Positions 53,299 to 62,617 of a stretch of 64,000 nt of DNA are shown here, one piece after another. The translations under genes were made by a program, and so were the position numbers. The stretch comes from [Pasteurella] aerogenes. Lineage in GTDB: Bacteria; Pseudomonadota; Gammaproteobacteria; Enterobacterales; Pasteurellaceae. Below the pieces are notes generated by a model. The model worked only from the letters and a program-made list of their open reading frames with translations, did no database searches and was not told where the DNA came from. The stretch is taken from contig LR134362.1 of NCBI GenBank assembly GCA_900637275.1, positions 930,001 through 994,000 of the forward strand. The letters run 5' to 3'. Position 1 is the first letter of the stretch. Every line of letters begins with the position of its first letter.

Positions 53299-54597
53299 TT
53301 AAGATTTAACATCCTCATTAATAATTTCGGAAAAAACCTGTAACCCTTGTGAATTTCCGCTTTTAACCATTTTTTGGATGGCCTGCGTCGGCTGATGTAA
53401 TAATTTATTGGTTAATTTATGACTCAATTCCTGCAACACTTGCGACGCATTTTCTCCCTGCTGCAAGGATTGTAACGCTTTTTCCAATAAATCTTGCCGA
53501 ATTTGCTCCGCACTTTCACGATAAGTACGAATTAAACCGGAAGATTGGCGCACTTTCAGCCATTCAAAAAAGTCTTCATTTTCTTGCGCAATAATAGCTT
53601 CCGCCTGTTTCGAGGCTTGTTCTCGTTGGTTAAGATTATGCTGGATAATATGCTGCAAATCATCTACTGTATAATGATAAACGCTTTCTAGTTTTCCGGC
53701 ATTTTCATCTACATCACGTGGCACCGCAATATCTACAATCAGCATGGGTTTATTTTTGCGCTGTTTTTGCGCCTGTTTCACCATGTCATCATCAATCAAC
53801 ACATTTGGGCTGCCCGTAGAAGTTATCACAATATCCGCTTGATTTAGCGCACCTTGCAAATTCTCCAAAGATAACACGTCAATAAATTGCGGACTTTCTA
53901 GCTTTTCAACCAAGGCTTGAGCGCGGCTTAAGGTACGATTAGCTATCGTCAATTGTTTAACCCCATGGCGCAATAAATGGCGACTGACTAACTCAATCGT
54001 CTCCCCAGCCCCCACCAGCAAGATATTTAAATTACTTAATTTTTCAAAAATTTGACGAGCTAAACTACAAGCAGCATAAGCAACTGACACGGCATTTTCG
54101 CCAATCTGAGTCTCACTGCGTACCCGTTTCGCCGCTGAAAAAGTTTTCTGAAATAAGCGTGAAAATTCGCTCGACATGGTATGTTGGTAGTATTGCTCGC
54201 TCACTTGATAGGCTTGTTTCACCTGCCCAAGAATTTGCGGCTCACCTAGAATTAACGAATCCAATCCGCAAGCGACGCGCATCAAATGATTGGTAGCATC
54301 TTGATTATATTCGCTATATAAACAATCTGTTAGCTCATTTGCATTAAGTTGATGAATATCAGCAAACCATGAAATACAACGATCCAGCCAATCTTGATCC
54401 TGCGATGGCGCCACACTGCGATTATGAAAATACACTTCGGTTCGGTTGCATGTCGATAAAATCACAGCACTGTCTGCTAAAGCGGATTGTGTCAATTGTT
54501 GCAACGCTAAAAGCCGCTTATCGTCAGAAAAGGCGACTTTTTCACGCACTGCAACAGAGGCGGTTTTGTGATTAATACCTAATGCTAAAATTGCCAT
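53299..54597 (-). CDS. hemA: glutamyl-tRNA reductase
   Basis: HemA reduces glutamyl-tRNA to glutamate-1-semialdehyde, the first committed step of haem synthesis. The 432-residue protein has the catalytic Cys in LSTCNRTEVY, the CGLDSLILGEPQILGQVK signature, an NADPH site (LVGAGETIELV) and the C-terminal dimerisation helices. The open frame starts at 54621, but the ATG at 54595-54597 (MAILALGINH) is the family start. Presence of hemA suggests own haem synthesis, unlike H. influenzae, which needs external haem or porphyrin. Confidence 0.96.
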   Translation of the reverse strand: MAILALGINHKTASVAVREKVAFSDDKRLLALQQLTQSALADSAVILSTCNRTEVYFHNRSVAPSQDQDWLDRCISWFADIHQLNANELTDCLYSEYNQDATNHLMRVACGLDSLILGEPQILGQVKQAYQVSEQYYQHTMSSEFSRLFQKTFSAAKRVRSETQIGENAVSVAYAACSLARQIFEKLSNLNILLVGAGETIELVSRHLLRHGVKQLTIANRTLSRAQALVEKLESPQFIDVLSLENLQGALNQADIVITSTGSPNVLIDDDMVKQAQKQRKNKPMLIVDIAVPRDVDENAGKLESVYHYTVDDLQHIIQHNLNQREQASKQAEAIIAQENEDFFEWLKVRQSSGLIRTYRESAEQIRQDLLEKALQSLQQGENASQVLQELSHKLTNKLLHQPTQAIQKMVKSGNSQGLQVFSEIINEDVKS

Positions 54598-54738
54598 AAA
54601 CGATTTGTAAATCAACCGCACTTTTAAGCGATTGTTCCCACAAGAAAAAAATAAAACAAATAAGATACGTTATTCTAATCCAATTTTAGCCCATTGAGCA
54701 AATTTAACTGACCACTTTAGTCAATAATTCATCAATCT

Positions 54739-55440
54739 TTAAAAATTATCTTTCGCTTTGCGCCACGCCACAAACTGCGCTATATCTCGAGCTACCAAAA
54801 ACGGGTTAATTTTCATCTCTAATCCTAAGGTTGTTGGTAAACTTGGTTGATTTTTCGCCCGCAAGGTTTGCACTAATTTAAGCTGATTTTCCACCGCACT
54901 TTTATCCTCCATCACGGTCAACGCAAACGCCAAATTGCTCAAGGTATATTCATGCGCCGCACAAACTAGAGTACTCTCCGGCAGTTGTTTCAATCGTTGC
55001 AAAGATTGGTACATTTGCTCATAATCGCCGGTAAAAACCCGACCGCAACCGGCAGAAAATAATGTATCACCACAAAATAAATGCCCATCCACCACAAAAC
55101 TCAAATGCCCGGCAGTATGCCCTCCTGTCGGTAAAACTTGAATTTGATAATGCGGTGTTGTAATTTGCCCGCTTTCCACAAGATGTGTCACGCCATGAGC
55201 TTGCGCTTCCGCCGGTCCATACACCGGCACTTGCGGAAAATGGCGGATAAATTCGGCAATACCGGCGGTATGATCGCTGTGATAATGTGTGATCAATACT
55301 GCTTCCGGTACTAACTGATACCGCGTAAAATAACGCAATAATGCGTCAGTTTCCGCCACATCGACCACAATCACCGGTAAATTTTCTCGTCTATAAAGCC
55401 AAATATAGTTATCATTAAGTGCAGGAATTGGAACTAACAT
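54739..55440 (-). CDS. gloB: hydroxyacylglutathione hydrolase (glyoxalase II)
   Basis: GloB hydrolyses S-lactoylglutathione to lactate and glutathione, the second step of methylglyoxal removal. The 233-residue metallo-beta-lactamase-fold protein has the metal motif THYHSDHTAG (about residues 52-61), further ligands in GGHTAGHLSF and GDTLFSAGCGR, and CAAHEYTLSN near the C-terminal part. It is divergent from the methyltransferase yafS with 21 bases between, the same neighbourhood as in E. coli. Confidence 0.95.
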   Translation of the reverse strand: MLVPIPALNDNYIWLYRRENLPVIVVDVAETDALLRYFTRYQLVPEAVLITHYHSDHTAGIAEFIRHFPQVPVYGPAEAQAHGVTHLVESGQITTPHYQIQVLPTGGHTAGHLSFVVDGHLFCGDTLFSAGCGRVFTGDYEQMYQSLQRLKQLPESTLVCAAHEYTLSNLAFALTVMEDKSAVENQLKLVQTLRAKNQPSLPTTLGLEMKINPFLVARDIAQFVAWRKAKDNF

Positions 55441-55461
55441 GATGCGATCCTCGAGGTAAAT

Positions 55462-56169
55462 ATGAAATGGAATGCAAAATTATCAACCTCATTTGAATTG
55501 CCAAGCAGCTGGCAACAGTTGCAACGCGGTACACAATATCAAGAGGTTATCAGTCAATATTTTGCGGCTTGGTCTCCTAATGTTCTAGGTTATCAATGGT
55601 TGAAATTAGGCGGATTAAGTGGCGAAATTCACTGCCCTTTACCCTTGCGTCACCATATCATCATCGCGCCCAAAATTACGCAAAATTTGACCGCACTTTC
55701 ATTACAAGAAGACACTTCCGTAGTACAAAGTCGTTTATCGGAGCTGCCTTTGGTGGAAAAATCCATTGATATGTGTATTATGGCGAATACCTTGAATTTT
55801 AGTCAAGATCCTCATCAAATTCTGCGCGAAACCACAAGGGTACTGTGCGACGACGGTTATCTCTTTCTGTCGTTGTTCAATCCGTTTAGTCGATTAGGCA
55901 TGAAACGTCACCTCAACCTCAACGGACAAACGCCACTCCCATTTCGCCATTTTTGTGCTTGGCGCGTTATCGATTGGCTAGAATTGCTGAATTTTGACAT
56001 TCTTGCTACCCAACGCCTAGCGCTTGCTAATGAAGTGCCTTATTTAGGTTCACTTGTGGCAATTATCGCGAAAAAAAGAACTTATCCACTGAATTTAACG
56101 CCACAAAAAATCAAATTCCGCTCCCATAAAGGCTTTAACACGGTGGAAGCCTTTAATGAAATTCGATAG
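55462..56169 (+). CDS. yafS: SAM-dependent methyltransferase-like protein YafS
   Basis: A 235-residue protein of the class I methyltransferase group. The core shows LPLVEKSIDMCIMANTLNF and ILRETTRVLCDDGYLFLS, the motif IV and post-motif regions. The usual glycine-rich motif I is weak (LKLGGLSGE), so SAM binding is plausible but not certain. It lies divergent to gloB, which supports the YafS assignment. AGGT precedes the ATG at 55462. The substrate is unknown. Confidence 0.82.
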   Translation: MKWNAKLSTSFELPSSWQQLQRGTQYQEVISQYFAAWSPNVLGYQWLKLGGLSGEIHCPLPLRHHIIIAPKITQNLTALSLQEDTSVVQSRLSELPLVEKSIDMCIMANTLNFSQDPHQILRETTRVLCDDGYLFLSLFNPFSRLGMKRHLNLNGQTPLPFRHFCAWRVIDWLELLNFDILATQRLALANEVPYLGSLVAIIAKKRTYPLNLTPQKIKFRSHKGFNTVEAFNEIR

Positions 56170-56186
56170 CAAAGGCAATAAAGAAA

Positions 56187-56210
56187 AAGGCAATTTTCAC
56201 AAATTGCCTT
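56187..56210 (+). terminator. hairpin after yafS
   Basis: AAGGCAATTT (56187-56196) pairs with AAATTGCCTT (56201-56210) around TCAC. It lies between the convergent yafS and yegP. Confidence 0.6.
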
Positions 56211-56246
56211 GATAAAAACTCGAAAAACAATAGAAAGTGCGGTGAA

Positions 56247-56588
56247 TTATGCCGCGGTTTTATCTTTAATTACTGTTGTTGCTGCATTGGTGATCACGGA
56301 TTTTACGCCATTTTTCGCTGCTGCGTTGGAAGAATAATATTCGCTACGTCCGATTTCTTGATGGTTTTTCGCTTTCAAAATAAAATACGGTTGACCATCA
56401 GAAGTCGCTTTATATTCAAAATTTTGCTCATCAACGCCATTTTTTTGCACGGAAGCAATACCGTTTTCAGCTGCCGCACGCGTTTTATAACGTTCGCTGG
56501 TCAAAATAGTTTGGCTGTTCGCCGCCTTTAAATTAAACATAAATTGACCATCTTTTGCCAATTTTAGTTCATACCAACCTAATGCCAT
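56247..56588 (-). CDS. yegP: YegP family protein with two DUF1508 repeats
   Basis: A 113-residue small protein formed by two similar halves: GWYELKLAKDGQFMFNLKAANS with SERYKTRAAAENGIASVQ, then FEYKATSDGQPYFILKAKNH with SEYYSSNAAAKNGVKSVI. Each half matches the DUF1508 (UPF0339) repeat of YegP. No catalytic residues or signal peptide are seen, and its role is unknown. It has its own start at 56586-56588 and stands alone between yafS and the divergent ycaO. Confidence 0.88.
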   Translation of the reverse strand: MALGWYELKLAKDGQFMFNLKAANSQTILTSERYKTRAAAENGIASVQKNGVDEQNFEYKATSDGQPYFILKAKNHQEIGRSEYYSSNAAAKNGVKSVITNAATTVIKDKTAA

Positions 56589-56755
56589 GTTTAGCTCCTT
56601 ATGTTTTATGGATTAATTCCAAGATATAGCATAATCGTATTTTCACCGATTGAAAATAATTTCTTAACAAATTAGATAAAAATTTTCGCTTTATACTTGC
56701 TCATCTGCTTAAACTTTCCTATTATGCTTGTTCATCATAATGCAAGGATTCACAT

Positions 56756-58516
56756 ATGACAGAACAAACTTTTATTTTAGGTAAAGATGCAGCACTTGAA
56801 GAAAGTATTGCAAAATTTCAACAAAAATTGACCGCACTTGGTTTCAATATTGAAGAAGCATCATGGCTTAATCCCGTTCCCAACGTTTGGTCAGTTCATA
56901 TTCGCGACAAGGATTGCCCACAATGTTTTTCCAACGGGAAAGGCGCCAGCAAAAAAGCGGCGTTGGCATCCGCTTTAGGCGAATATTTTGAACGCCTTTC
57001 AACCAACTATTTCTTCGCAGATTTCTATCTCGGTCAGGATATTGCCAACGGAGAATTTGTGCATTATCCAAGTGAAAAATGGTTTAAAATTGAAAAAGAA
57101 GGGACCATTCCCGCCGGTTTATTAAATGAAGAGTTATTACAGTATTACGATCCAGATGAGGAATTAACGCCAGAGTTATTGGTGGATCTACAATCAGGCA
57201 ATTACGATCGCGGTATTGTAGCGATGCCTTATATTCGTCAATCGGATCAATCTACGGTGTACATCCCACAAAGCATTATCGCGAACTTATATGTTTCCAA
57301 CGGGATGTCTGCGGGAAATACTAAAAATGAAGCGCGCGTTCAAGGTTTATCCGAGGTTTTCGAACGCTACGTTAAAAATAAAATTATTGCCGAAGCCATC
57401 AGCTTACCGTTAATTCCGGCAGAAGTAATGGCACGTTATCCATCCATTCAAGCGTCCATTCAAAAATTAGAAGAAGAAGGTTTCCCGATTTTGGCTTATG
57501 ACGCCTCCTTGGGCGGTAAATATCCGGTTATCTGCGTAGTGTTATTAAATCGTGATAACGGAACTTGTTTTGCCTCTTTCGGCGCCCATCCGAATTTCCA
57601 AGTGGCGCTAGAACGTACGGTCACCGAATTGTTACAAGGTCGCAGCTTAAATGATTTGGACGTTTTCTCTCCACCATCATTCTACAACGACGAAGTGGCG
57701 GAACACGCTAATTTAGAAACCCATTTTATTGATTCCAGTGGCTTAATTTCTTGGGATTTATTCAAACAAGATGCAGACTTTGCATTTGTCGATTGGGATT
57801 TCTCCGGTACCACACAGCAAGAATATGACAACTTGATGGCAATTTTCCACCAAGAGAAAAAAGAAGTCTATATTATGGATTACAACCATTTAGACGTTTA
57901 TGCTTGCCGCATTATTGTGCCGGGAATGTCCGATATTTATCCGCCAGATGATCTGTTGTATGCCAATAATAATATGGGCATGATTTGGCGCGAAGTGTTG
58001 CTGGATTTACCGAATTTCCAACAATCCACAGCCATGTATCACGATATTCTTGCCCAATTGGATTTGCAAGATATTGATGATGCAACACGCGTACGTGAAT
58101 TTATTGGTATCGTGGCACCACCAGCATCCGGCTGGTCAACCTTACGTATCGGCGAATTAAAATCCATGTTATATCTTGCGGTAGGCGATCTCGACGCTGC
58201 GCTAGATTGGGCGAATTGGACATTAAGTATGAACAGTTCGGTATTTAGCAAAGAACGCGTTAACTATTATCGTTGCTTAATCAGCAGTATTGAATTGTTC
58301 TTAGACGATGAGCGCGACAGTGAGCAATACCGGATGGTATTTGAAAAAATGTATGGCGAAAGTGCGGTTCGTTTTGCTTGGAAAGCTATCCATGGTGGTA
58401 ATCCGTTCTATGATTTATTGGCAGACGATGAGCATTTGCAAAAATTTACCGCGCACCAAAAATTATTGGCAGCGTATGAAAAATTGCAAAACGCTAAACG
58501 CACAAATTGGAAATAA
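56756..58516 (+). CDS. ycaO: YcaO protein, accessory factor of ribosomal protein S12 methylthiolation
   Basis: The 586-residue protein equals E. coli YcaO in length and closely matches its sequence, for example EASWLNPVPNVWSVHIRDK, NGKGASKKAALASALGEYFE and HFIDSSGLISWDLFKQDAD. The ATP-binding YcaO fold with its conserved Glu residues (LGEYFERLS, LSEVFERYV, ERTVTELLQG) is present. The C-terminal third contains a tetratricopeptide-like helical region. YcaO supports RimO-dependent beta-methylthiolation of S12; it is not next to any peptide-toxin genes, so a RiPP role is unlikely. Confidence 0.95.
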   Translation: MTEQTFILGKDAALEESIAKFQQKLTALGFNIEEASWLNPVPNVWSVHIRDKDCPQCFSNGKGASKKAALASALGEYFERLSTNYFFADFYLGQDIANGEFVHYPSEKWFKIEKEGTIPAGLLNEELLQYYDPDEELTPELLVDLQSGNYDRGIVAMPYIRQSDQSTVYIPQSIIANLYVSNGMSAGNTKNEARVQGLSEVFERYVKNKIIAEAISLPLIPAEVMARYPSIQASIQKLEEEGFPILAYDASLGGKYPVICVVLLNRDNGTCFASFGAHPNFQVALERTVTELLQGRSLNDLDVFSPPSFYNDEVAEHANLETHFIDSSGLISWDLFKQDADFAFVDWDFSGTTQQEYDNLMAIFHQEKKEVYIMDYNHLDVYACRIIVPGMSDIYPPDDLLYANNNMGMIWREVLLDLPNFQQSTAMYHDILAQLDLQDIDDATRVREFIGIVAPPASGWSTLRIGELKSMLYLAVGDLDAALDWANWTLSMNSSVFSKERVNYYRCLISSIELFLDDERDSEQYRMVFEKMYGESAVRFAWKAIHGGNPFYDLLADDEHLQKFTAHQKLLAAYEKLQNAKRTNWK

Positions 58517-58547
58517 GTTTTCGTTCCATTAATTGATCGTCATATCG

Positions 58548-58584
58548 GGCTAAAATTGTTTTGCTGCATTTTAGCCTTTTTTTT
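58548..58584 (+). terminator. Rho-independent terminator of ycaO
   Basis: GGCTAAAAT (58548-58556) pairs with ATTTTAGCC (58568-58576) followed by eight T. Confidence 0.85.
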
Positions 58585-58698
58585 AAAATTTTTCTTTTGA
58601 TGGTGAATAAATATTAAATACTGTGATCTACTGCAAAGAAATATTAACAATTTATCAGTATGATATAGCAAAGGTTTTTAACAAAATAAGGAGTTTTT

Positions 58699-59118
58699 AT
58701 GCAAACTTGGACGCCAGAAATGTGGCAAGCCGCATTAGTAGGATTAATTGTTGGTTTTTTACTGGGATATATTATTTTGCGTTTCACTAAAGGTTCCGTA
58801 AAACAACAAGTGAAAACTGAAGCGGAATTAAAACAAGTGAAAGTGGAGCTGGATAATCAAAAACAACAACTTGAAAAACATTTTGCTGAAAGTGCAGATT
58901 TATTAAAAACTCTTGCTAAAGATTATCAAAAACTCTATAGCCATTTAGCAACCTCTTCTACTGCCTTATTGCCAGAATTGGCCACGAAAGAATTATTTTC
59001 TCCGCCACTTATTAGTGAAAAAATTGATGAACCGGTAGAAAATGAAGCAGCAATTAAAGAAAATCCGCCGCGTGATTATTCCGAAGGCTCATCCGGTATC
59101 TTAAAAGCGGAAAAATAA
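58699..59118 (+). CDS. zapG: YhcB/ZapG (DUF1043) inner-membrane division-associated protein
   Basis: This 139-residue protein has one N-terminal membrane helix (residues 10-28, ALVGLIVGFLLGYIIL), a coiled coil (about 35-80) and a proline- and acid-rich tail, the YhcB (ZapG) layout. YhcB links cell envelope synthesis and division in E. coli. AAGGAG lies before the ATG at 58699. As in E. coli, a DegQ-type protease gene follows. A UUCG-loop terminator separates the two. Confidence 0.92.
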   Translation: MQTWTPEMWQAALVGLIVGFLLGYIILRFTKGSVKQQVKTEAELKQVKVELDNQKQQLEKHFAESADLLKTLAKDYQKLYSHLATSSTALLPELATKELFSPPLISEKIDEPVENEAAIKENPPRDYSEGSSGILKAEK

Positions 59119-59152
59119 TACCGCACTTTTCTATGCAGAATGAATAACAATT

Positions 59153-59178
59153 AAGGGTAGGTTCGCCTACCCTTTCTC
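59153..59178 (+). terminator. UUCG-tetraloop terminator of yhcB
   Basis: AAGGGTAGG (59153-59161) pairs with CCTACCCTT (59166-59174) around TTCG and runs into TTTC. Confidence 0.85.
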
Positions 59179-59202
59179 ATAGAAAAAATTCATCAAACTC
59201 TA

Positions 59203-59229
59203 GAACATTTCTCCATTTTTTTTGTCTTA
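59203..59229 (+). promoter_or_regulatory. candidate sigma-E promoter of degQ
   Basis: GAACAT (59203-59208) and GTCTTA (59224-59229) are separated by 15 bases and resemble the sigma-E pattern GGAACTT-N15-GTCTAA with a few mismatches. They lie about 60 bases before the degQ start, and DegP/DegQ-type proteases are classical envelope-stress genes. Confidence 0.45.
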
Positions 59230-59287
59230 GAAAATACATTGCAAAACAATGTCTTTTTTTATTCTTTTATTTAATGGAGAACATAAA

Positions 59288-60661
59288 GTGAAAAAAAGAA
59301 ATTTTGTATTAACAAGTATTGCACTCGGATTAAGCGTATTAACCGGATCATTACCGGCGCAAGCGAATTTGCCTGCGACAGTGGAAGGTCAACAATTGCC
59401 AAGCCTTGCACCGATGCTTGAAAAGGTTCTTCCTTCGGTAGTCTCTATCGCGGTAGAAGGTCAACAAAAAGCAACTTCTCGTAATGATGATATTCCGGAA
59501 GAATTTAAGTTCTTTTTTGGTCCTGATGCATTTGGAGATCGTTCTCCTCGTAATTTTAGAGGAATTGGTTCTGGTGTGATTATTAATGCTGAAAAAGGTT
59601 ATGTATTGACAAATAATCATGTTATAGACAGCGCAGATAAAATTACGGTTAAATTAGAAGATGGACGTGAATTCAAAGCGAAAGTCGTCGGTAAAGATGA
59701 AATGTCGGACGTAGCATTAGTTCAATTGGAAAATCCTAAAAATTTAACTGCGATTAAAATCGCCGATTCAGATAAATTAAAAGTGGGTGATTTTACTGTG
59801 GCTATTGGTAATCCTTTCGGCTTGGGTCAAACTGTCACCTCCGGTATTGTTTCTGCTCTTGCGCGTTCTACCGGTTCCGACAGCGGTACTTATGAAAACT
59901 ATATTCAAACTGATGCCGCTGTAAACCGCGGAAACTCCGGCGGTCCATTAATTAATTTACAAGGCGAATTGATCGGGATTAACACCGCCATCATCTCACC
60001 AAGCGGCAGCAACGCCGGTATCGCTTTTGCGATCCCAAGCAACATGGCAAACAGCCTTGTACAACAAATTATCGAATATGGTGAAGTGCGTCGCGGTTTG
60101 CTAGGTATTAAAGGTGGTGAATTAAATGCCGATCTTGCTAAAGCGTTCAATGTAGATGTACAGCAAGGGGCTTTCGTCAGCGAAGTATTGCCAAATTCAG
60201 CCGCTGAAAAAGCAGGTATTAAAGCCGGCGATATCATTACCGCTATCAACGGACAAAAACTCGCAACCTTTGCGGAATTACGTGCAAAAATTGCGACCAG
60301 TGGTGCCGGTAAAGAAATTGAGTTAACCTATTTACGCGACGGAAAATCCGATAACGTAAAAGTGACATTGCAATCTGATGAACAAACCCAAACATCAGCC
60401 AGTAATATTCTCTCCAACCTAGATGGTGCGGATTTGGAAAATTACAACAAAAATGGTATTCAAGGGGTGTCAGTCACCAAAATTGCACCACGTTCTTTAG
60501 CGGAACAACGTGGATTGAAAGTCGGCGATATTATCGTTGGAATTAACCGCACGAAAATCGAAAATTTAACGCAATTGCGTAAAATTCTAGATCAAAAACC
60601 AACGGCGGTGGCATTAAATATTGTACGCGGAGACAGCAATTTTTATCTACTTGTGCAATAA
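59288..60661 (+). CDS. degQ: periplasmic serine endoprotease of the Do/HtrA family (DegQ type)
   Basis: A periplasmic chaperone-protease that degrades misfolded proteins. The 457-residue protein has a signal peptide ending near LPAQA, the catalytic triad His in NNHVID, Asp in SDVALVQL and Ser in NRGNSGGPL, and two PDZ domains (about residues 270-350 and 380-455). The sequence follows H. influenzae HtrA. A 470-residue frame opens at 59249, but I choose the GTG at 59288, because GGAGA lies seven bases before it and KKRNFVLTS begins the signal peptide. A sigma-E-like promoter lies upstream. Confidence 0.93.
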   Translation: MKKRNFVLTSIALGLSVLTGSLPAQANLPATVEGQQLPSLAPMLEKVLPSVVSIAVEGQQKATSRNDDIPEEFKFFFGPDAFGDRSPRNFRGIGSGVIINAEKGYVLTNNHVIDSADKITVKLEDGREFKAKVVGKDEMSDVALVQLENPKNLTAIKIADSDKLKVGDFTVAIGNPFGLGQTVTSGIVSALARSTGSDSGTYENYIQTDAAVNRGNSGGPLINLQGELIGINTAIISPSGSNAGIAFAIPSNMANSLVQQIIEYGEVRRGLLGIKGGELNADLAKAFNVDVQQGAFVSEVLPNSAAEKAGIKAGDIITAINGQKLATFAELRAKIATSGAGKEIELTYLRDGKSDNVKVTLQSDEQTQTSASNILSNLDGADLENYNKNGIQGVSVTKIAPRSLAEQRGLKVGDIIVGINRTKIENLTQLRKILDQKPTAVALNIVRGDSNFYLLVQ

Positions 60662-60677
60662 TTAATAAGACACAAAC

Positions 60678-60708
60678 AAAAAGTGCGGTTAAAATAACCG
60701 CACTTTTT
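60678..60708. terminator. bidirectional terminator between degQ and zevB from paired uptake sequences
   Basis: AAAAAGTGCGGTTA (60678-60691) pairs perfectly with 60695-60708 around AAA, with T runs for both strands. Confidence 0.85.
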
Positions 60709-60724
60709 TCATCTCTACAATACA

Positions 60725-61735
60725 TTAAACGCCGAACAACACTGCCCCACCGCTTTCTTGTAAGGTGGTTCCGTAAATCAAGGCGACCGCAAAGAAAATT
60801 AAAATAGCGCCGACTGCTAACTTCACCAAATCTTCAAGGTTTAAACTTAAATTCGGCGATAAATACCACTGCCCTAATTTTATTGCACTGCTGCGCGCAT
60901 ATTGCACCATCAAAGCAAATCCGGACAACATTAACCCGGTTCCCAGCGCCATCACCATCGTAGCAAGAATGCCCCACCAATACAAATCCAACATATAGGA
61001 TAAAAACAGCACAAAAATCGCGCCGGAACAAGGACGCATACCTATACTTAAAATCACTAAAAATTTAGATTTCAGATCGTTGGCTTGTTCAAGTTGAGAA
61101 GCATCCGGTAAATGTTGATGACCGCATCCACAATGTTCAGAATGCTGATGAAAAACAGGCGTTTTTTTGACCGCACTTGGTTTCATAAAATCCGAAGATT
61201 CCGCAAAATGAATACGATTAACTTGCAAAGTAGGTTTTGCCGGTCGCCATTGTTTACGCAATGCCATACCGCTTTGATACATCCATTGCAAGCCCAACAA
61301 CAAAATCAAACCAAACGCAACTCGCTCCATCCATAGCTGACTCACTTTAAAATAAGCGGAAGACAGTTGTAAAACCAGCACTACAATAGAAGTAGCAACA
61401 ACCGCAACCACGCCTTGCATCAAGGATGATAACAAACTTAACACCATGCTGGCTTTCAGTTTGGATTGATGGGTTGCTAGATAACCCGCAATCACAAATT
61501 TACCATGTCCCGGGCCGACCGCATGAAAAATACCATATAAAAAACAAATACCAATAAGCAACATTCCGGCTTGCGTCGGCTGTTGTTTAATTTCGCGTAA
61601 ATATCCGCCCATCAATTGATTAAATTCACGTTGCCAATCAATAATTTTGGTAAACAGATAAGGAAATAAAAACGCAATTCCGAGCAATAAAATAACCAGT
61701 AAAATAATATAGTTATACGGTCTTTTCAGCTGCAT
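60725..61735 (-). CDS. zevB: zinc uptake permease ZevB (NicO/RcnA-type membrane protein)
   Basis: A 336-residue inner-membrane protein of the nickel/cobalt transporter superfamily, like H. influenzae HI1248 (ZevB), which supports growth at low zinc. It has about seven membrane segments, the family motif GPGHGKFVIAGYLATH and IGMRPCSGAIFVLFLSYM. A cytosolic or periplasmic loop rich in His and Cys (HQHSEHCGCGHQHLPD, about residues 196-211) is a likely metal sensor or binding site. It follows zevA after eleven bases on the same strand. By family alone export of Ni/Co would be an alternative; the zevA partner argues for zinc import. Confidence 0.88.
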   Translation of the reverse strand: MQLKRPYNYIILLVILLLGIAFLFPYLFTKIIDWQREFNQLMGGYLREIKQQPTQAGMLLIGICFLYGIFHAVGPGHGKFVIAGYLATHQSKLKASMVLSLLSSLMQGVVAVVATSIVVLVLQLSSAYFKVSQLWMERVAFGLILLLGLQWMYQSGMALRKQWRPAKPTLQVNRIHFAESSDFMKPSAVKKTPVFHQHSEHCGCGHQHLPDASQLEQANDLKSKFLVILSIGMRPCSGAIFVLFLSYMLDLYWWGILATMVMALGTGLMLSGFALMVQYARSSAIKLGQWYLSPNLSLNLEDLVKLAVGAILIFFAVALIYGTTLQESGGAVLFGV

Positions 61736-61746
61736 AAGCCCTCCCT

Positions 61747-62385
61747 TTATTTACAGACAATATTCACTTTCTGTGCAAATACGACACCAAGGGAACTGTC
61801 CGCATTACGTTGGCTGCGATCTAAAGATGCTGCATATTCCTGAATTTTTTCATCGTAATTTGGTTCAATTACCGTTCCTTGGCAATTTTGCGGCAACGCG
61901 GAAAAATCCACTGCATCACCATTCGTTTGATCATACATCATTGAAACATAGTAAGTTTTATCATAAGTTAATAATTCAACCCGATTATCTTTCAATGGTT
62001 GCGGTTTTGCTAATAGGAAGTCAAAATAGTAAAGCACTTGCATCCCATTTTCTTTCATCCCATAATTTTCCGGCTGACCTTTAAATTTGATTTTTTCGCC
62101 TTGCTTATCATAAGCATAGCTAAAATAATGTTCGTTGATGATATTTTCAATCACACCGTCCACCAATTTTTGACGCGCGGCTTTGTCATTATTGGAGTTT
62201 TTCAAGTCATACAGAATAGAAGACGAACTCATTTCATCCAATAATAATTCCAAGGTAAACCCTGTCAGTTGCTGATCTTTTACCAAGGGTTTACTTTTCA
62301 TGGTAATAAACGCGTGCGGGTGTGCTAGCGCTTGCGCTGCATAGAAAAAACACATCAAAGAGAGAAACTTGAATAACTTCTTCAC
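61747..62385 (-). CDS. zevA: periplasmic DUF1007 protein ZevA, zinc uptake partner
   Basis: A 212-residue DUF1007 protein with a signal peptide (KKLFKFLSLMCFFYAAQALA). The mature N-terminus begins with HPHAFI, which suits metal binding. It matches H. influenzae HI1249 (ZevA), which works with ZevB in zinc uptake. The start seems to be the GTG at 62383-62385 with AAGG upstream, since no ATG precedes the signal peptide. Two Cys (NCQG and the terminal VCK) could form a disulfide. zevB follows at once. I did not identify a clear Zur box in the upstream region. Confidence 0.87.
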   Translation of the reverse strand: MKKLFKFLSLMCFFYAAQALAHPHAFITMKSKPLVKDQQLTGFTLELLLDEMSSSSILYDLKNSNNDKAARQKLVDGVIENIINEHYFSYAYDKQGEKIKFKGQPENYGMKENGMQVLYYFDFLLAKPQPLKDNRVELLTYDKTYYVSMMYDQTNGDAVDFSALPQNCQGTVIEPNYDEKIQEYAASLDRSQRNADSSLGVVFAQKVNIVCK

Positions 62386-62561
62386 GATTAAAAACCTTAT
62401 TTTATTAAAACGACATTCGTTTATTTTAACATAAATTTAAAATAAAAGAATTCACCCCGGATTATCCGTGCAATTTTCATTATCCGCACAATTATTCAGT
62501 TTAATTGCATAATAAACAGGCATTTCACTTAGCATAAATCTGCCGAAACTCGCATCATTTG

Positions 62562-62575
62562 TTGATTTATATCAA
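62562..62575. promoter_or_regulatory. perfect FNR box upstream of the FnrS-like RNA
   Basis: TTGAT-TTAT-ATCAA matches the FNR consensus exactly. Its centre lies about 50 bases before the proposed 5' end of the small RNA and more than 185 bases from either flanking gene, so the RNA is the natural target. Confidence 0.8.
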
Positions 62576-62617
62576 GAAAATCGCACATTGCCCTTTCTTT
62601 ACCTCCTGCTTTTATGT

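Noticed and set aside
56756..58516. YcaO as part of a thiazole/oxazole-modified peptide cluster
   Set aside because: No precursor peptide, dehydrogenase or export genes are near, and the sequence follows the ribosomal S12 type YcaO closely.
62386..62560. Zur box upstream of zevA
   Set aside because: The AT-rich sequence has weak dyads but none close enough to a Zur site to support a call.
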